A program made the position numbers and the translations under genes. Shown here piece by piece: positions 22,536-33,626 of a DNA stretch of 64,000 nucleotides. How positions within the stretch are numbered: position 1 is the stretch's first letter; each line of letters opens with the position of its first letter. Below the pieces are notes generated by a model. The model made no database searches. It saw only the letters and a list, made by a program, of their open reading frames with translations, and was not told the DNA's origin. The DNA is taken from assembly GCA_949987565.1 (NCBI GenBank), contig OX465109.1:19197821-19261820 (forward strand). Direction: 5' to 3'. This DNA comes from Luidia sarsii. Lineage: Eukaryota; Echinodermata; Asteroidea; Paxillosida; Luidiidae.

Positions 22536-23548
22536 CTATAATAAGAAGTGTGTGTACAAGCTGAGAGGATCAGTGCGAATTCGTCCGAAAGATTGCATCG
22601 CTAAATGACCGAGCAAACAGACACAACAACCACTAAATGATCATTAAAAATCCAAGGACGAAACCAGACGAGTGAGACAGACGGCCATACAGTGATGGGC
22701 GATTAGCACTCTGCTTTTTTTGTCTCTGAGTGGCGATACGAACTGCTTCACTTCATTAACATTCCCACACTGTCGTTAATTAAGATTAGGCTAGACGGCC
22801 GTCCTCCCGTGCATCCAAAGGACAGATCGATCTGATACAGTCTCCCGAGGAACTCTCAGTCGGATTAAGACAGGAAAGCTGCAGCATCCAAAGGGGAAGG
22901 CTCCCGTCAAAACACCACGATGCCTCACTGTGGGCGACCCGATTTCACCTCAGCGTCCCGGTGGGCTGGAGGTTGGGACTAAGGTCCTGGCTATAGTATA
23001 GGTAGTGCGAGGAAACACCCCTGGGAAGGAGGCGGTGGAAGTCCTTCACCAGAAGCGTGTCTCGCCCCGGCCAGCGATCGTCGCGCCTCCGGCCCCGATT
23101 GGCCAAGACTCATGCGCGCCACCATGGAGACGTGATGCGAGAACGCATTTGAAATCACCCGTCCCCGTCATCGCCTTCCGACTAAGTCTTTTGGCGTGGA
23201 GAGCGTCGGTGAAAAAAACAAGAAGCAGTCTCACGCACCCCAGTCCTACAAAAGGAGTTAATGACACGGTTAGGCCTGCAATATCATCGGTACACACTAT
23301 ACATCAGTGGGTGGGTTTGGTGGTGACGTGGCTTGTGCGTGGCACACAGTCTATCAGCATCTGGTGGATTTAGGGGCGGGACAGGCCTGTCATTTTTTGT
23401 TCCCGGGCTCATCAATTCGGAGATGTAGAGAATGCTTAATTGGACAGCACGGAACGAGGCAAGACAATCGATACTGCCAAACCTCTAAACCATGCTGGGG
23501 TCCAATTGGTAAACCAAGCCGTGTACATCCTGCATTCTCTCTGGGTAC

Positions 23549-24062
23549 TACCAAACGCAATCCTCTATCAAAGTATTTTGTAATCACATTTAAGGTGGAC
23601 GAAATAGCAACGTCGCGTATAGTTATAGGCCCAATACAACATTGGGAAAATCGGAAAACATCGATGTCCACAGATTTCCCTCTAATTTACACAGTTTGTA
23701 GATGGTCATGATACAATCCTCATGTTGAAATCTTACGGTCTGGGATGCTGTACTACTCGAGAAATCTTCACTCAAACATCGACAAATAGTTTATTACTCG
23801 CGAGTAATAAACTATTTCTTAGACTACAGGCTGGTGTGTAAACCGTGACTTTGTTTGCATTTTTCCACTTTCTCAGATTACCATTTGAACTAAAACCTTC
23901 GCAGGATTGCTTTTTTGGAATGTTTAATGGTTTAACACAAAAACTGAGGCAATCTTTTGACCTTAACCGATGTTGTATGGGGCCTTTAAGACTACCAAAC
24001 GCAATCCTCTATCAATTTTTTTCGTAATCACATTTAAGGCGGACGAAATAACCACGTGGCTT
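23549..24062. repeat. 72-bp direct repeats flanking a MITE
   Basis: ACTACCAAACGCAATCCTCT with about 50 following bases (to GACGAAATA) occurs at about 23549-23620 and at about 23990-24062. The 359-bp element sits between the two copies. Confidence 0.75.
23627..23985. mobile_element. family 4 TTAA-flanked MITE, diverged copy
   Basis: The ends AGGCCCAATACAACATTGG and CCGATGTTGTATGGGGCCT are inverted repeats, flanked by TTAT on the left and TTAA on the right. It is related to the copies at 33682-34051 and 53513-53880. Confidence 0.7.
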
Positions 24063-24379
24063 AAACTGAAATTGGTGCACATTTTGAGTGAGTGCGTGGC
24101 GTCTGTTTTTAATAAAAGGTAATTTTGAAGACCGTCGGGTGGAGACCTACACGGCTGTACGCACTCAGTGCATGGGTAGAATCGATAGCAAGCAGCTGTT
24201 GCAGCCTGTACGCGACGCTGCAAAATTAATACACAGGACGATAATTAATCACAATATTGGATCCAATATATAGGTCTTCATTAGAATGTACGCGCTTGTG
24301 GGGACTGTTGGAATGCATTTCCATTTGTCAACTGAAAATGAGATTTGAAGGCTTTCATGGTGATGATTGTATAAAATTA

Positions 24380-24592
24380 TAGGTTTGCGGTGACACCATG
24401 ACAAATTTATCTTTTGTGAGTAAGTGTGGTTCTGAAAAGAACCGGAGGAACTCGACGTTTCGAACAGTGTACTCTGCTCGTCTTCTGGAGTCTCCTGAAG
24501 ACGAGCAGAGTACACTGTTCGAAACGTCGAGTTCCTCCGGTTCTTTTCAGAACCACACTTAAGATAAATTTGACATGGTGTCACTTCAACTG
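24380..24592. mobile_element. family 1 element, complete palindrome
   Basis: Two arms of about 100 bp are nearly perfect inverted copies around a centre near 24488. Termini are AGGTTTGCGGTGACACCATG and CATGGTGTCACTTCAAC. Stem-loops lie at 24428-24443 (-) and 24539-24554 (+). Here the central box reads CTGAAGA instead of CTGATGA, which would inactivate a hammerhead. Confidence 0.9.
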
Positions 24593-25215
24593 AAAATGTT
24601 GCAAAGTGCTTACTGCTATGTACAATGGTCACAATATTGTACAAATGGGCCTTTAATAGGCTTATGATCAGATTGCACAGTCTTCGATTCCATCCCAACG
24701 GGAACTTATTCAAAGGACTATACGAGTGTGTTTCCGATTGCAATGCTTGAATTTAAAATGAGCTTTATTTTTCATTCATATCAATAAATGAAAATGTTTA
24801 CTTTAATAACCCCACTCAAGAAATGATGACACAAACACCCTTTTTTCTATCCAGCAGAATAGTGATGGGATTTACAATAATGTGTGTGTGTGTAATTTGG
24901 ATAATAACATGTGCCTGGTGGTAGAGGCAGTCTTCTGTCGATTGATTTCTATGCTTACAATACAGACAGGCTTGTTTGTATTTCAATTTTAGCTATTTCG
25001 AAAACCAAGTCTTTTTTATGATTAATTTTCATTTTGTAATTTTACACATACATTCCAGCATGAGTAAACTAGCTGCTCAAGTAATTTTGACATTTATTTC
25101 TCGTCAATTCGAAAATGGAATACTGTAGTATAAGAGACCGATTGTGATTCAAGGATAATGCTATAATTTGGTCTCAGATATTTACCAAGGACTTGCTCAT
25201 GAGCGCGATGTCAAC

Positions 25216-26400
25216 AGAAATAATGTCCAATGAAAGAGAGAGAGGAGGTAGAGGGAGAGAGACAGGCAGACGGGCAGAGAGATGGATGGAGAGAACGAGA
25301 GGGGAGGTATGAGGACGGGAGAGGGAGGGAGAGGCAGAGGCAGAGGCAGAGGCAGAGGAAGAGGCAGAGGCAGAGGGAGGAGATGGAGAGGGAGAGGGAG
25401 AGAGACAGGCAGACGGGCAGAGAGATGGATGGAGAGAACGAGAGGGGAGGTATGAGGACGGGAGAGGGAGGGAGAGGCAGAGCCAGAGCCAGAGGCAGAG
25501 GAAGAGGCAGAGGCAGAGGGAGGAGATGGAGAGGGAGAGGGAGAGAGACAGGCAGACGGGCAGAGAGATGGATGGAGAGAACGAGAGGGGAGGGATGAGG
25601 ACGGGAGAGGGAGGGAGAGGCAGAGCCAGAGCCAGAGGCAGAGGAAGAGGCAGAGGCAGAGGGAGGAGATGGAGAGGGAGAGGGAGAGAGACAGGCAGAC
25701 GGGCAGAGAGATGGATGGAGAGAACGAGAGGGGAGGTATGAGGACGGGAGAGGGAGGGAGAGGCAGAGGCAGAGGCAGAGGCAGAGGAAGAGGCAGAGGC
25801 AGAGGGAGGAGATGGAGAGGGAGAGGGAGAGAGACAGGCAGACGGGCAGAGAGATGGATGGAGAGAACGAGAGGGGAGGGATGAGGACGGGAGAGGAAGG
25901 GAGAGGCAGAGCCAGAGCCAGAGGCAGAGGAAGAGGCAGAGGCAGAGGGAGGAGATGGAGAGGGAGAGGGAGAGAGACAGGCAGACGGGCAGAGAGATGG
26001 ATGGAGAGAACGAGAGGGGAGGTATGAGGACGGGAGAGGGAGGGAGAGGCAGAGGCAGAGGCAGAGGCAGAGGAAGAGGCAGAGGCAGAGGGAGGAGATG
26101 GAGAGGGAGAGGGAGAGAGACAGGCAGACGGGCAGAGAGATGGATGGAGAGAACGAGAGGGGAGGTATGAGGACGGGAGAGGGAGGGAGAGGCAGAGGCA
26201 GAGGCAGAGGCAGAGGAAGAGGCAGAGGCAGAGGGAGGAGATGGAGAGGGAGAGGGAGAGAGACAGGCAGACGGGCAGAGAGATGGATGGAGAGAACGAG
26301 AGGGGAGGGATGAGGACGGGAGAGGGAGGGAGAGGCAGAGGCAGAGGCAGAGGCAGAGGAAGAGGCAGAGGCAGAGGGAGGAGATGGAGAGGGAGAGGGA
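25216..26400. repeat. 143-bp GA-rich satellite array
   Basis: The landmark GATGGATGGAGAGAACGAGA recurs every 143 bp about eight times (about 25277, 25420, 25563, 25706, 25849, 25992, 26135, 26278). Units differ mainly by GGCAGA versus GCCAGA variants in pairs of positions, suggesting higher-order homogenisation. The long Leu/Pro/Ser frames on the minus strand are artefacts of a stop-free CT-rich strand. Confidence 0.95.
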
Positions 26401-26960
26401 GAGAGAGAGGGGAGGGGGAGGGGGAGGGGGAGGGGGAGGGGGAGGGGGAGGGAGAGGGAGACATGTAGAGATAGGGAGGCAGAGGCAGAGGCAAAGGGAG
26501 AGGGAGAGGGAGAGAGAGGGGGAGAGGGAGGGGGAGAGTGAGAGGGAGAGGGAGAGGGAGGGGGAGAGTGAGAGGGAGAGGGAGAGGGAGAGGGAGAGGG
26601 GAGGGAGAGGGAGACAGGTAGAGAGAGGAGAGGCAGACGCAGAGGCATAGGGAGAGGGAGAGGGAGAGGGGGAGGGAGACAGGTAGAGAGAGGGGAGGCA
26701 GAGGCAGAGGCATAGGGAGAGGGAGAGGGGGAGGGAGAGGGGGAAGGAGATGGAGAGGGAGAGGGAGAGGGGGGGAGACAGGTAGAGAGAGGGGAGGCAG
26801 AGGCAGAGGCATAGGGAGAGAAAGAGGGAGTGGGAGAGGCAGAGGCAGAGGCAGAGGCAGAGGCAGAGGCAGAGGGAGAGGCAGAGGGAGAGGCAGAGGC
26901 AGAGGCAGAGGGAGAGGCAGAGGCAGAGGGGCAGGGACATGGAGCTAGAGCTAGAGAGAG
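26400..26960. repeat. GGGAGA/GGCAGA-rich simple repeat
   Basis: Irregular polypurine continuation of the preceding satellite, with GGGGGA, GGGAGA and GGCAGA blocks and three ACAGGTAGAGAGAGG interruptions. About 97 percent purine except for the C of GGCAGA. Confidence 0.9.
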
Positions 26961-27299
26961 GGAGGGAGGGGAGAGAGATCCATAGCCAATGCACACATCT
27001 AATACATCACACGGGATGAACATAGCAGCTGGTAGACTTGTGGCCTCAGGTCAAGCACGGTCACGATCGTGTGTCTAAGCCCCGCTAGACTTAACTCAAG
27101 GCGCACGGGTGAGGCGCCACTCATACACAGCCGCACAAACGCGCAACGCTTTAAACGTCACTGCGTCTCGAGGGAAGGTTAGTGAGTTTCGGGTTCTGGT
27201 CTGGAACAGCGCGCCTTCAAAACTAGGTCGTCTGCAATGTGTCTGGTAAAGCAATAAACACAACCACGCACGAACATTAGGAGGTACGTAAACATGTAC

Positions 27300-27335
27300 A
27301 TGTACAATGCATGTACATGTACAATGCATGTACAA
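27300..27335. repeat. ATGTACATGTACA tandem palindromes
   Basis: Short run of ATGCATGTACATGTACA units. Confidence 0.7.
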
Positions 27336-27477
27336 CACAGGAAGTATTGCTGTACAATGTCAAGTTCACCCCGAACCGGCGATTCCACAGTCCTCAATAT
27401 CCACTGTGATCCGCGATATCAATGACAGTTAAAATAAATTAAGCAACATTATAATAGAATAAGGCAGAGGATTTAAA

Positions 27478-27945
<468 letters not shown>

Positions 27946-27954
27946 TTATCATAC

Positions 27955-28045
27955 CTTTTGCATAAATATTCTCAGATTCTCGACGACAGAGAGGGTGTAC
28001 TCCAATCGGTCCCAAGCCCCTCTGTTCCACACTGCCATGCTCCAA
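27955..28045 (-). CDS. candidate upstream exon of the GALNT gene
   Basis: An ATG at 28045 opens 30 codons (start MEHGSVEQRG, end ESENIYAK) plus one base to a donor CAAAAG|GTATG at 27955. Its phase matches the acceptor ending at 22536, and the joined frame stays open into the GALNT coding exon. That would add about 60 residues before the Met at 22446. Two short upstream ATG frames precede it. The alternative is a non-coding 5' exon with chance openness. GC-rich sequence further upstream (28100-28520) could be the promoter. Confidence 0.35.
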
Positions 28046-28119
28046 GACACTCGCAGCCCATCACTGGCAAGGAGGAGACCTGAGGCCTTCTCCAAGTCTA
28101 GGTATCCACGTCCATGGCC

Positions 28120-28670
28120 GAGTTTCAGCCACGAAAAGAGCGGAGACTTGCCCGGCTAGCTCCACACCGCGGTGCCACCAAAGTCACTCAGACCATGCTC
28201 AGACACACGGGAGTTCCGTGCTTGTGTCTTGCACACACGAGTCGGCGGCAGCCAGCAAGCAGGCTCTCAGACACAAAATGTTCTACAGCTGATTCGACAA
28301 GCGCACGCAGCAAACCCAAGACTTCCCTTCTCGCATCGCCACCGCTGAACTTCACGCGGCAAGTTCACGGCTGGCAATTATGTGCAGACTCCTACGCGGG
28401 CTCCAAGCCGGGGGGGTGGGTGGGTGGGAGAGAGGTTCGCGCATGCTCAGAATCCCTCCACTCCATGCATGCATCTATCTGTGTACACGGTTCGCTTCTT
28501 GCTGGGAGCGCGCATTGATTTTCTGCGGCAACCGGATGAAGTTTGTATCCGCCATATCCGTTTATTTTTTCAGCCGATGTTATGTTTGCTCGCTGTTAAA
28601 GGGGAATATGGAAGTTTTGTTCATTCTCTGTAGCCTATGTGACTGTTTTGACGAAGAATGAAATAAGACT
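28120..28670. other. GC-rich flank, possible promoter region
   Basis: CpG-containing sequence with a G-run (28410-28428). I see no supported exon on either strand. Confidence 0.4.
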
Positions 28671-28675
28671 TAAAG

Positions 28676-29945
28676 GAAGGTTTGCGGTGACACCATGTAT
28701 ACGGTCTTTTTAAGAAGAGGTGTGGTTCTGAAAAGAACCTGAGTGATAACTCTATAGGAGGGTTTACGGTGACACCATGTATAAGGTCTCTTAAAGAAGA
28801 GGTATGGTTCTGAAAAGAACCTGAGTGATAACTCTATAGGAGGGTTTGCGGTGACACCATGTATAAGGTCTCTTTAGGAAGAGGTATGGTTCTGAAAAGA
28901 ACCCGAGTGATAACTCTATAGGAGGGTTTACGGTGACACCATGTATAAGGTCTCTTTAGGAAGAGGTATGGTTCTGAAAAGAACCTGAGTGATAACTCTA
29001 TAGGAGGGTTTACGGTGACACCATGTATAAGGTCTCTTAAAGAAGAGGTATGGTTCTGAAAAGAACCTGAGTGATAACTCTATAGGAGGGTTTACGGTGA
29101 CACCATGTATGAGGTCTCTTTAGGAAGAGGTGCGGTTCTGAAAAGAACCTGAGTGATAACTCTATAGGAGGGTTGACGGTGACACCATGTATAAGGTCTC
29201 TTTAGGAAGAGGTGTGGTTCTGAAAAGAACCTGAGTGATAACTCTATAGGAGGGTTTACGGTGACACCATGTATAAGGTCTCTTAAAGAAGAGGTATGGT
29301 TCTGAAAAGAACCTGAGTGATAACTCTATAGGAGGGTTTACGGTGACACCATGTATAAGGTCTCTTTAGGAAGAGGTGTGGTTCTGAAAAGAACCTGAGT
29401 GATAACTCTATAGGAGGGTTTACGGTGACACCATGTATAAGGTCTCTTTAGGAAGAGACGGTGGTTCTGAAAAGAACCTGAGTGATAACTCTATAGGAGG
29501 GTTTGCGGTGACACCATGCATAAGGTCTCTTTAGGAAGAGGTATGGTTCTGAAAAGAACCTGAGTGATAACTCTATAGAAGGGGTTTATGGTGACACCAT
29601 GTATAAGGTCTCTTTAGGAAGAGGTATGGTTCTGAAAAGAACCTGAGTGATAACTCTATAGGAGGGTTTGCGGTGACACCATGTATAAGGTCTCTTAAAC
29701 AAGAGGTGTGGTTGTGAAAAGAACCCGAGTGATAACTCTATAGGAGGGTGTGCGGTGACACCTTGTATAAGGTCTCTTAAAGAAGAGGTGTGGTTCTGAA
29801 AAGAACCTTGATTCTCTCAATCATTCTCCTGATGACGGCCAGAGCATACTGGTCGAAACGTCGAGTTACCACTCAGGTTCTTTCCAGAACCACACCTCTT
29901 CTTTAAGAGACCTATACATGGTGTCACCGCAAACCTTCCTATATT
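28676..29945. mobile_element. family 1 element with one arm expanded to an 82-bp tandem array
   Basis: Fourteen head-to-tail copies of the left arm (each about 82 bp, from GGAGGGTTTACGGTGACACC to GAACCTGAGTGATAACTC) run to about 29815. A normal centre and a single right arm ending GTGTCACCGCAAACC follow at 29823-29945. Copies differ by a few substitutions such as CTTAAAGAAG versus CTTTAGGAAG. Each unit carries the stem-loop on the minus strand. Confidence 0.93.
29825..29866 (+). ncRNA. hammerhead-ribozyme-like core (family 1)
   Basis: CTGATGA at 29829-29835 is followed by an extra C, stem GGCCAG/CTGGTC with loop AGCATA, and GAAACGTC at 29855-29862. CTC before the box pairs with GAG after GTC. 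This is the best-preserved plus-strand copy. The adjoining left arms are a stretched array lacking their own centre. Activity is not demonstrated. Confidence 0.4.
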
Positions 29946-30869
29946 GATTCAAGACTTGGTATTTCTTGGTATCTGGTTAAGCTGGTTATACACGGTGGCT
30001 GTATCAGCCTTTAAGAACCAATCCACAAACACAGTAATCGTGCTGCATCAGATTCTTCGTCAAGGAACGCATAAAATATGATGCACTTTACATCTTCTCT
30101 CTTGTTAATTCGAGTAAGGGCAGTGCGTTCCGGTTAATCCGGTGTATATTTTTGGAGGTCAATACCAATATTTTGTATTCGGTCTTCACAACATCAAGGT
30201 TTCCTTTGATACTTTTAGTGAGGTTTCTGCTACATGGCGAGATGTAGCCAACGAGTATTCAAAGCGTGACCCAAACAGAGACAACCAAACAGATGCTTGG
30301 TTGTCATCGCTGAATCGCACCCCTAGTTTTTTTTTCTGACGTCACTGTCTCTTCGCGCGCTTGTTCGGGCCTGAAGTCAATGGACCTTTCCAATGAAATA
30401 TGCAAATAAGAGCTGGCGCATGCGCTTTACCAAATTGGTGGGCAAACGAGTGCACGTTGCGTGCAGGTTTCAAAATACGCGCGTAGGAGACGTCACAGAA
30501 ACCATACGACCTATCCCAACTTACGATGGGTTATCCATCGTTAGTTGAGTTACGATGCATAGAAAGGCTTTGTGAAATCCAGCACCGGTCCGAACGAGTA
30601 ACTCAGCCAAGCTGAACACACGGGGAAGTAGCCCACAACGCATTGCTTGCAGAGCGTTTAACGATCGCTACTAACGCGCGCGTCATGTGCGTCCGTTCGC
30701 CCGATTTCGCGTCACCCTATAACAAGGCGCGTCTTGGGATGGGCAACTCGTCCCCTGTGGCGACGCGTCCTAGGATCGATTCCATCGATCCTGAGACGCT
30801 TTCAACGCGTCTCAGCTGCTCGTCTGATGACTCGTCTTATAGCTAAGGCCCGGTGCGTTGGTCGTCTTA
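29946..30869. other. no gene seen
   Basis: Mixed sequence with a family 3 remnant (30505-30590) and a stretch rich in CG dinucleotides at 30640-30840. I see no exon. Confidence 0.5.
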
Positions 30870-30875
30870 TCAATG

Positions 30876-31121
30876 GAAGGCGACGTCCGGGTGATAGGAG
30901 ATGAAGTTCTTGAGGGTTGTGGTGCCTCCTTTCTTGACGCCGATGATCATGGCATCGGGCAGCCTCTTCTGGCAACCCCTCTCCTTCAGCAGGCTCTTGT
31001 CCAGTTTCTTAAAGATGCCCTGGTCGATGGTTGTGTAACAATAGCAACACTCTTTGCAATAAACTGGCTCAGTCTCGCCTTCGTCTGACCTTGGAGAGAT
31101 CACAGTCTGCGGCATAGCAGC
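30876..31121 (-). pseudogene. truncated copy of heparan sulfate 3-O-sulfotransferase
   Basis: These 246 bp match 40561-40806 of the intact HS3ST gene with about six differences by eye, in inverted orientation. On the minus strand it reads MPQTVISPRSDEGETEPVYC and continues through the PAPS-binding IIGVKKGGTTT to HPDVAF. It then hits unrelated sequence and a stop three codons on, with no splice donor at the break. The frame stays open upstream to 31247 with a different sequence (ending SQRFLRDQ). The sulfotransferase domain is cut after its first motif, so it cannot be active. A recent partial duplication is the simplest reading. Confidence 0.85.
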
Positions 31122-31249
31122 TTGGTCTCTCAGAAATCGTTGGCTTTCATCGAATACTTTTCTGTACACGTCCTGCTCGCGGAAATCACCGAGGGCGCCC
31201 TCTAGTGGGTAACATCGGTTACTTCCCTCATGTGGGCCAAAGTCCAAAA

Positions 31250-31930
31250 GCCCAGCTTCATCTCTGTTACGTCATACTCCATGGTTACGCAAAGCTGCTA
31301 CGGTATAGCATTGGGTTCATACTTCGTTGAAATTGAATGAATGGGAGTGTCTTTTCAAAACCGAGTAATGTACAGTACACGATATCGATATAGTGTACCT
31401 GTGGAATGTAGTACATGTACAGTACATGTACAGTACATTGCTTGCCCACGTGCGCACGAACAATGCATGAAAGTGCACACATCACACAATATTATCAAAC
31501 TACATGTACTGTACATGTACATGTACATGTACATTGTACGGGGTGTACGGTGTGTACATGTACTGTACATGTACATGTACATGTACATTGTACGGGGGTG
31601 TACGGGGTGTACATGTACTGTATATGTACAATGTACATGTACAGTGTTCATGTACATTGTACATTGTACGTGGGTGTACAGTGTGTACATGTACTGTACA
31701 TGTACTGTACATGTACATTACTGTATAATGCATGTGTTGAAACGAGTGGTCGTAATGAATATTCATGTAGAATCTCAGGAAATCCGCGCATTTGATTGGC
31801 TCGTTTCGATCTTCATAGGCCTACTAGGCTGTACTGGGGACAAATCGCGGGAAGACTTGAAAAAAATGCGCATGAAAAGAGAGGACAAAGTTCTCTTTGT
31901 TTCATCATCGCTTTACCCTCAGACACTGCG
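31250..31930. repeat. TGTACA-type repeats in spacer
   Basis: Four related blocks of CTGTACATGTACATGTAC plus a TGTACGGGGTGTACGG spacer lie at 31415-31720. The rest shows no gene. The frames here with Cys-Thr-Val-His repeats are artefacts. Confidence 0.8.
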
Positions 31931-31939
31931 TTTACACTT

Positions 31940-32757
31940 GATCACCCAAGGAGGATCGGATCCCGCAAGGAGGATCGGATCCCGCAAGGAGGATCAGATC
32001 CCGCAAGGCAGGATCAGATCCCGCAAGGAGGATCAGATCCCGCAAGGAGGATCAGATCCCGCAAGGAGGATCAGATCCCGCAAGGAGGATCAGATCCTGC
32101 AAGGAGGATCAGATCCCACAAGGAGGATCAGATCCCACAAGGAGGATCAGATCCCACAAGGAGGATCAGATCCCACAAGGAGGTTCAGATCCCGCAAGGA
32201 GGATCAGATCCCGCAAGGAGGATCAGATCCCACAAGGAGGTTCAGATCCCACAAGGAGGATCAGATCCCACAAGGAGGATCAGATCCCACAAGGAGGTTC
32301 AGATCCCACAAGGAGGATCAGATCCCACAAGGAGGATCAGATCCCACAAGGAGGATCAGATCCCGCAAGAAGGATCGGATCCCGCAAGGAAGATCGGATC
32401 CCGCAAGGAGGATCAGATCCCGCAAGGAGGATCAGATCCCGCAAGGAGGATCAGATCCCGCAAGGAGGATCAGATCCCGCAAGGAGGATCAGATCCCGCA
32501 AGGAGGATCAGATCCCGCAAGAAGGATCGGATCCCGCAAGGAGAATCAGATCCCGCAAGGAGGATCAGATCCCGCAAGAAGGATCGGATCCCGCAAGGAG
32601 GATCAGATCCCGCAAGGAGGATCAGATCCCGCAAGGAGGATCAGATCCCGCAAGGAGGATCACATCCCGCAAGGAGGATCGGATCCCGCAAGGAGGATCA
32701 GATCCCGCAAGGAGGATCAGATCCCGCAAGGAGGTTCAGATCCCACAAGGAGGATCA
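31940..32757. repeat. 19-bp tandem array
   Basis: The unit GGATCAGATCCCGCAAGGA occurs about 43 times with CCCACAA, GGTTCA and GGATCG variants in clusters. Because 19 is not a multiple of three and the unit lacks stops in any plus frame, all plus frames are open and encode the same 19-residue cycle (RRIRSRKEDQIPQGGSDPA) in different registers. No splice or start context suggests a real protein. Confidence 0.95.
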
Positions 32758-33625
32758 GGAGGACCAGGTCGACACTGATAATGAAGTAACCAATTCATTC
32801 ATTTTGAGCATCTGTCTCTCTGAATCATAATGGTGCCATAAGACTGAGTAGTGATCCAAAATACAAGCGAGGAACTGATTTCCTCTGTCATGCACAGATC
32901 ACGGTGAATCCACCCTGGTGGTCAGAGGTCACTGCACTTCCTGCCCGGCCCTGTTGTTCCGACTTTTTTTGTTTTGGCACGGGTCATTAGCAGAAGCACC
33001 TCTGCGCTTCCTGTCTGTCTGTCACTAAAACAAATGATTACTAAGCTGTTTTGAAGACAGAAAGACAAATATTCACGTGGCACGCGACTGTCAGTGAAAG
33101 CGTGGATCGGGCTTGCCAGGAAACAGACGGCATCATGGCTAGGCTCAGTGGCTTGGCCTGACTTGGCACAGAACGTGCAGTCATGATAGAGCAATGGTGC
33201 AGTCAATGGGTTGTTCTGTCATCAGTATAGGAGATCCTGCAGCGACCATAAAGGGATTGTTCGGTAACTTAGCTTTCAACTCCGGACCTCTATTATTTGC
33301 TGTCCTTATTTAATTCTTTCATGTCGGAGACATCTTACTGCACTTCGACATCAGGGAATGAGTTTTAAGAATGAAGGTGGACTTCAAGCCGACTGAAGGT
33401 ACGGGTAAGCAATATGTTTTGTTCTTCATTCTAATTAAGTCCAATCAATTACTCTGCTCATTAATTTTCCTCTCGACCTCTCCCCCACAAACTTAACGGG
33501 GAACGTCAAAGGATAACATGTTTGCGTCGAGGTGAATGTAATTCATTGAGGTTTGCCCTGCACGACGTGATAAACACTGAGTGCTCAGAGTTTTGGTCGA
33601 TGCCTTTATATGAAAGGAAATTCAG
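32758..33625. other. no gene seen
   Basis: Nothing recognisable apart from the left partner of a short inverted repeat (TCACGTCGTGCAGG type sequence, 33540-33600) whose mirror lies near 34150-34195. Confidence 0.5.
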
Positions 33626-33626
33626 G

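Larger units (their letters stand above)
22536..25210. other. 5' intron or flank of GALNT, repeats only
   Basis: No further exon is supported. It contains GC-rich sequence to about 23120, a TTAA-flanked MITE (23627-23985) between 72-bp direct repeats, and a complete family 1 palindrome (24380-24592). Small frames here look random. Confidence 0.5.

Noticed and set aside
25174..27023. Open frames of about 530-608 codons on the minus strand
   Set aside because: CT-rich strand of a satellite without stops. All three frames are open and there is no non-repeat domain.
28676..29945. CRISPR-like array
   Set aside because: Units are contiguous with no unique spacers, the genome is eukaryotic, and the unit is one arm of a dispersed element.
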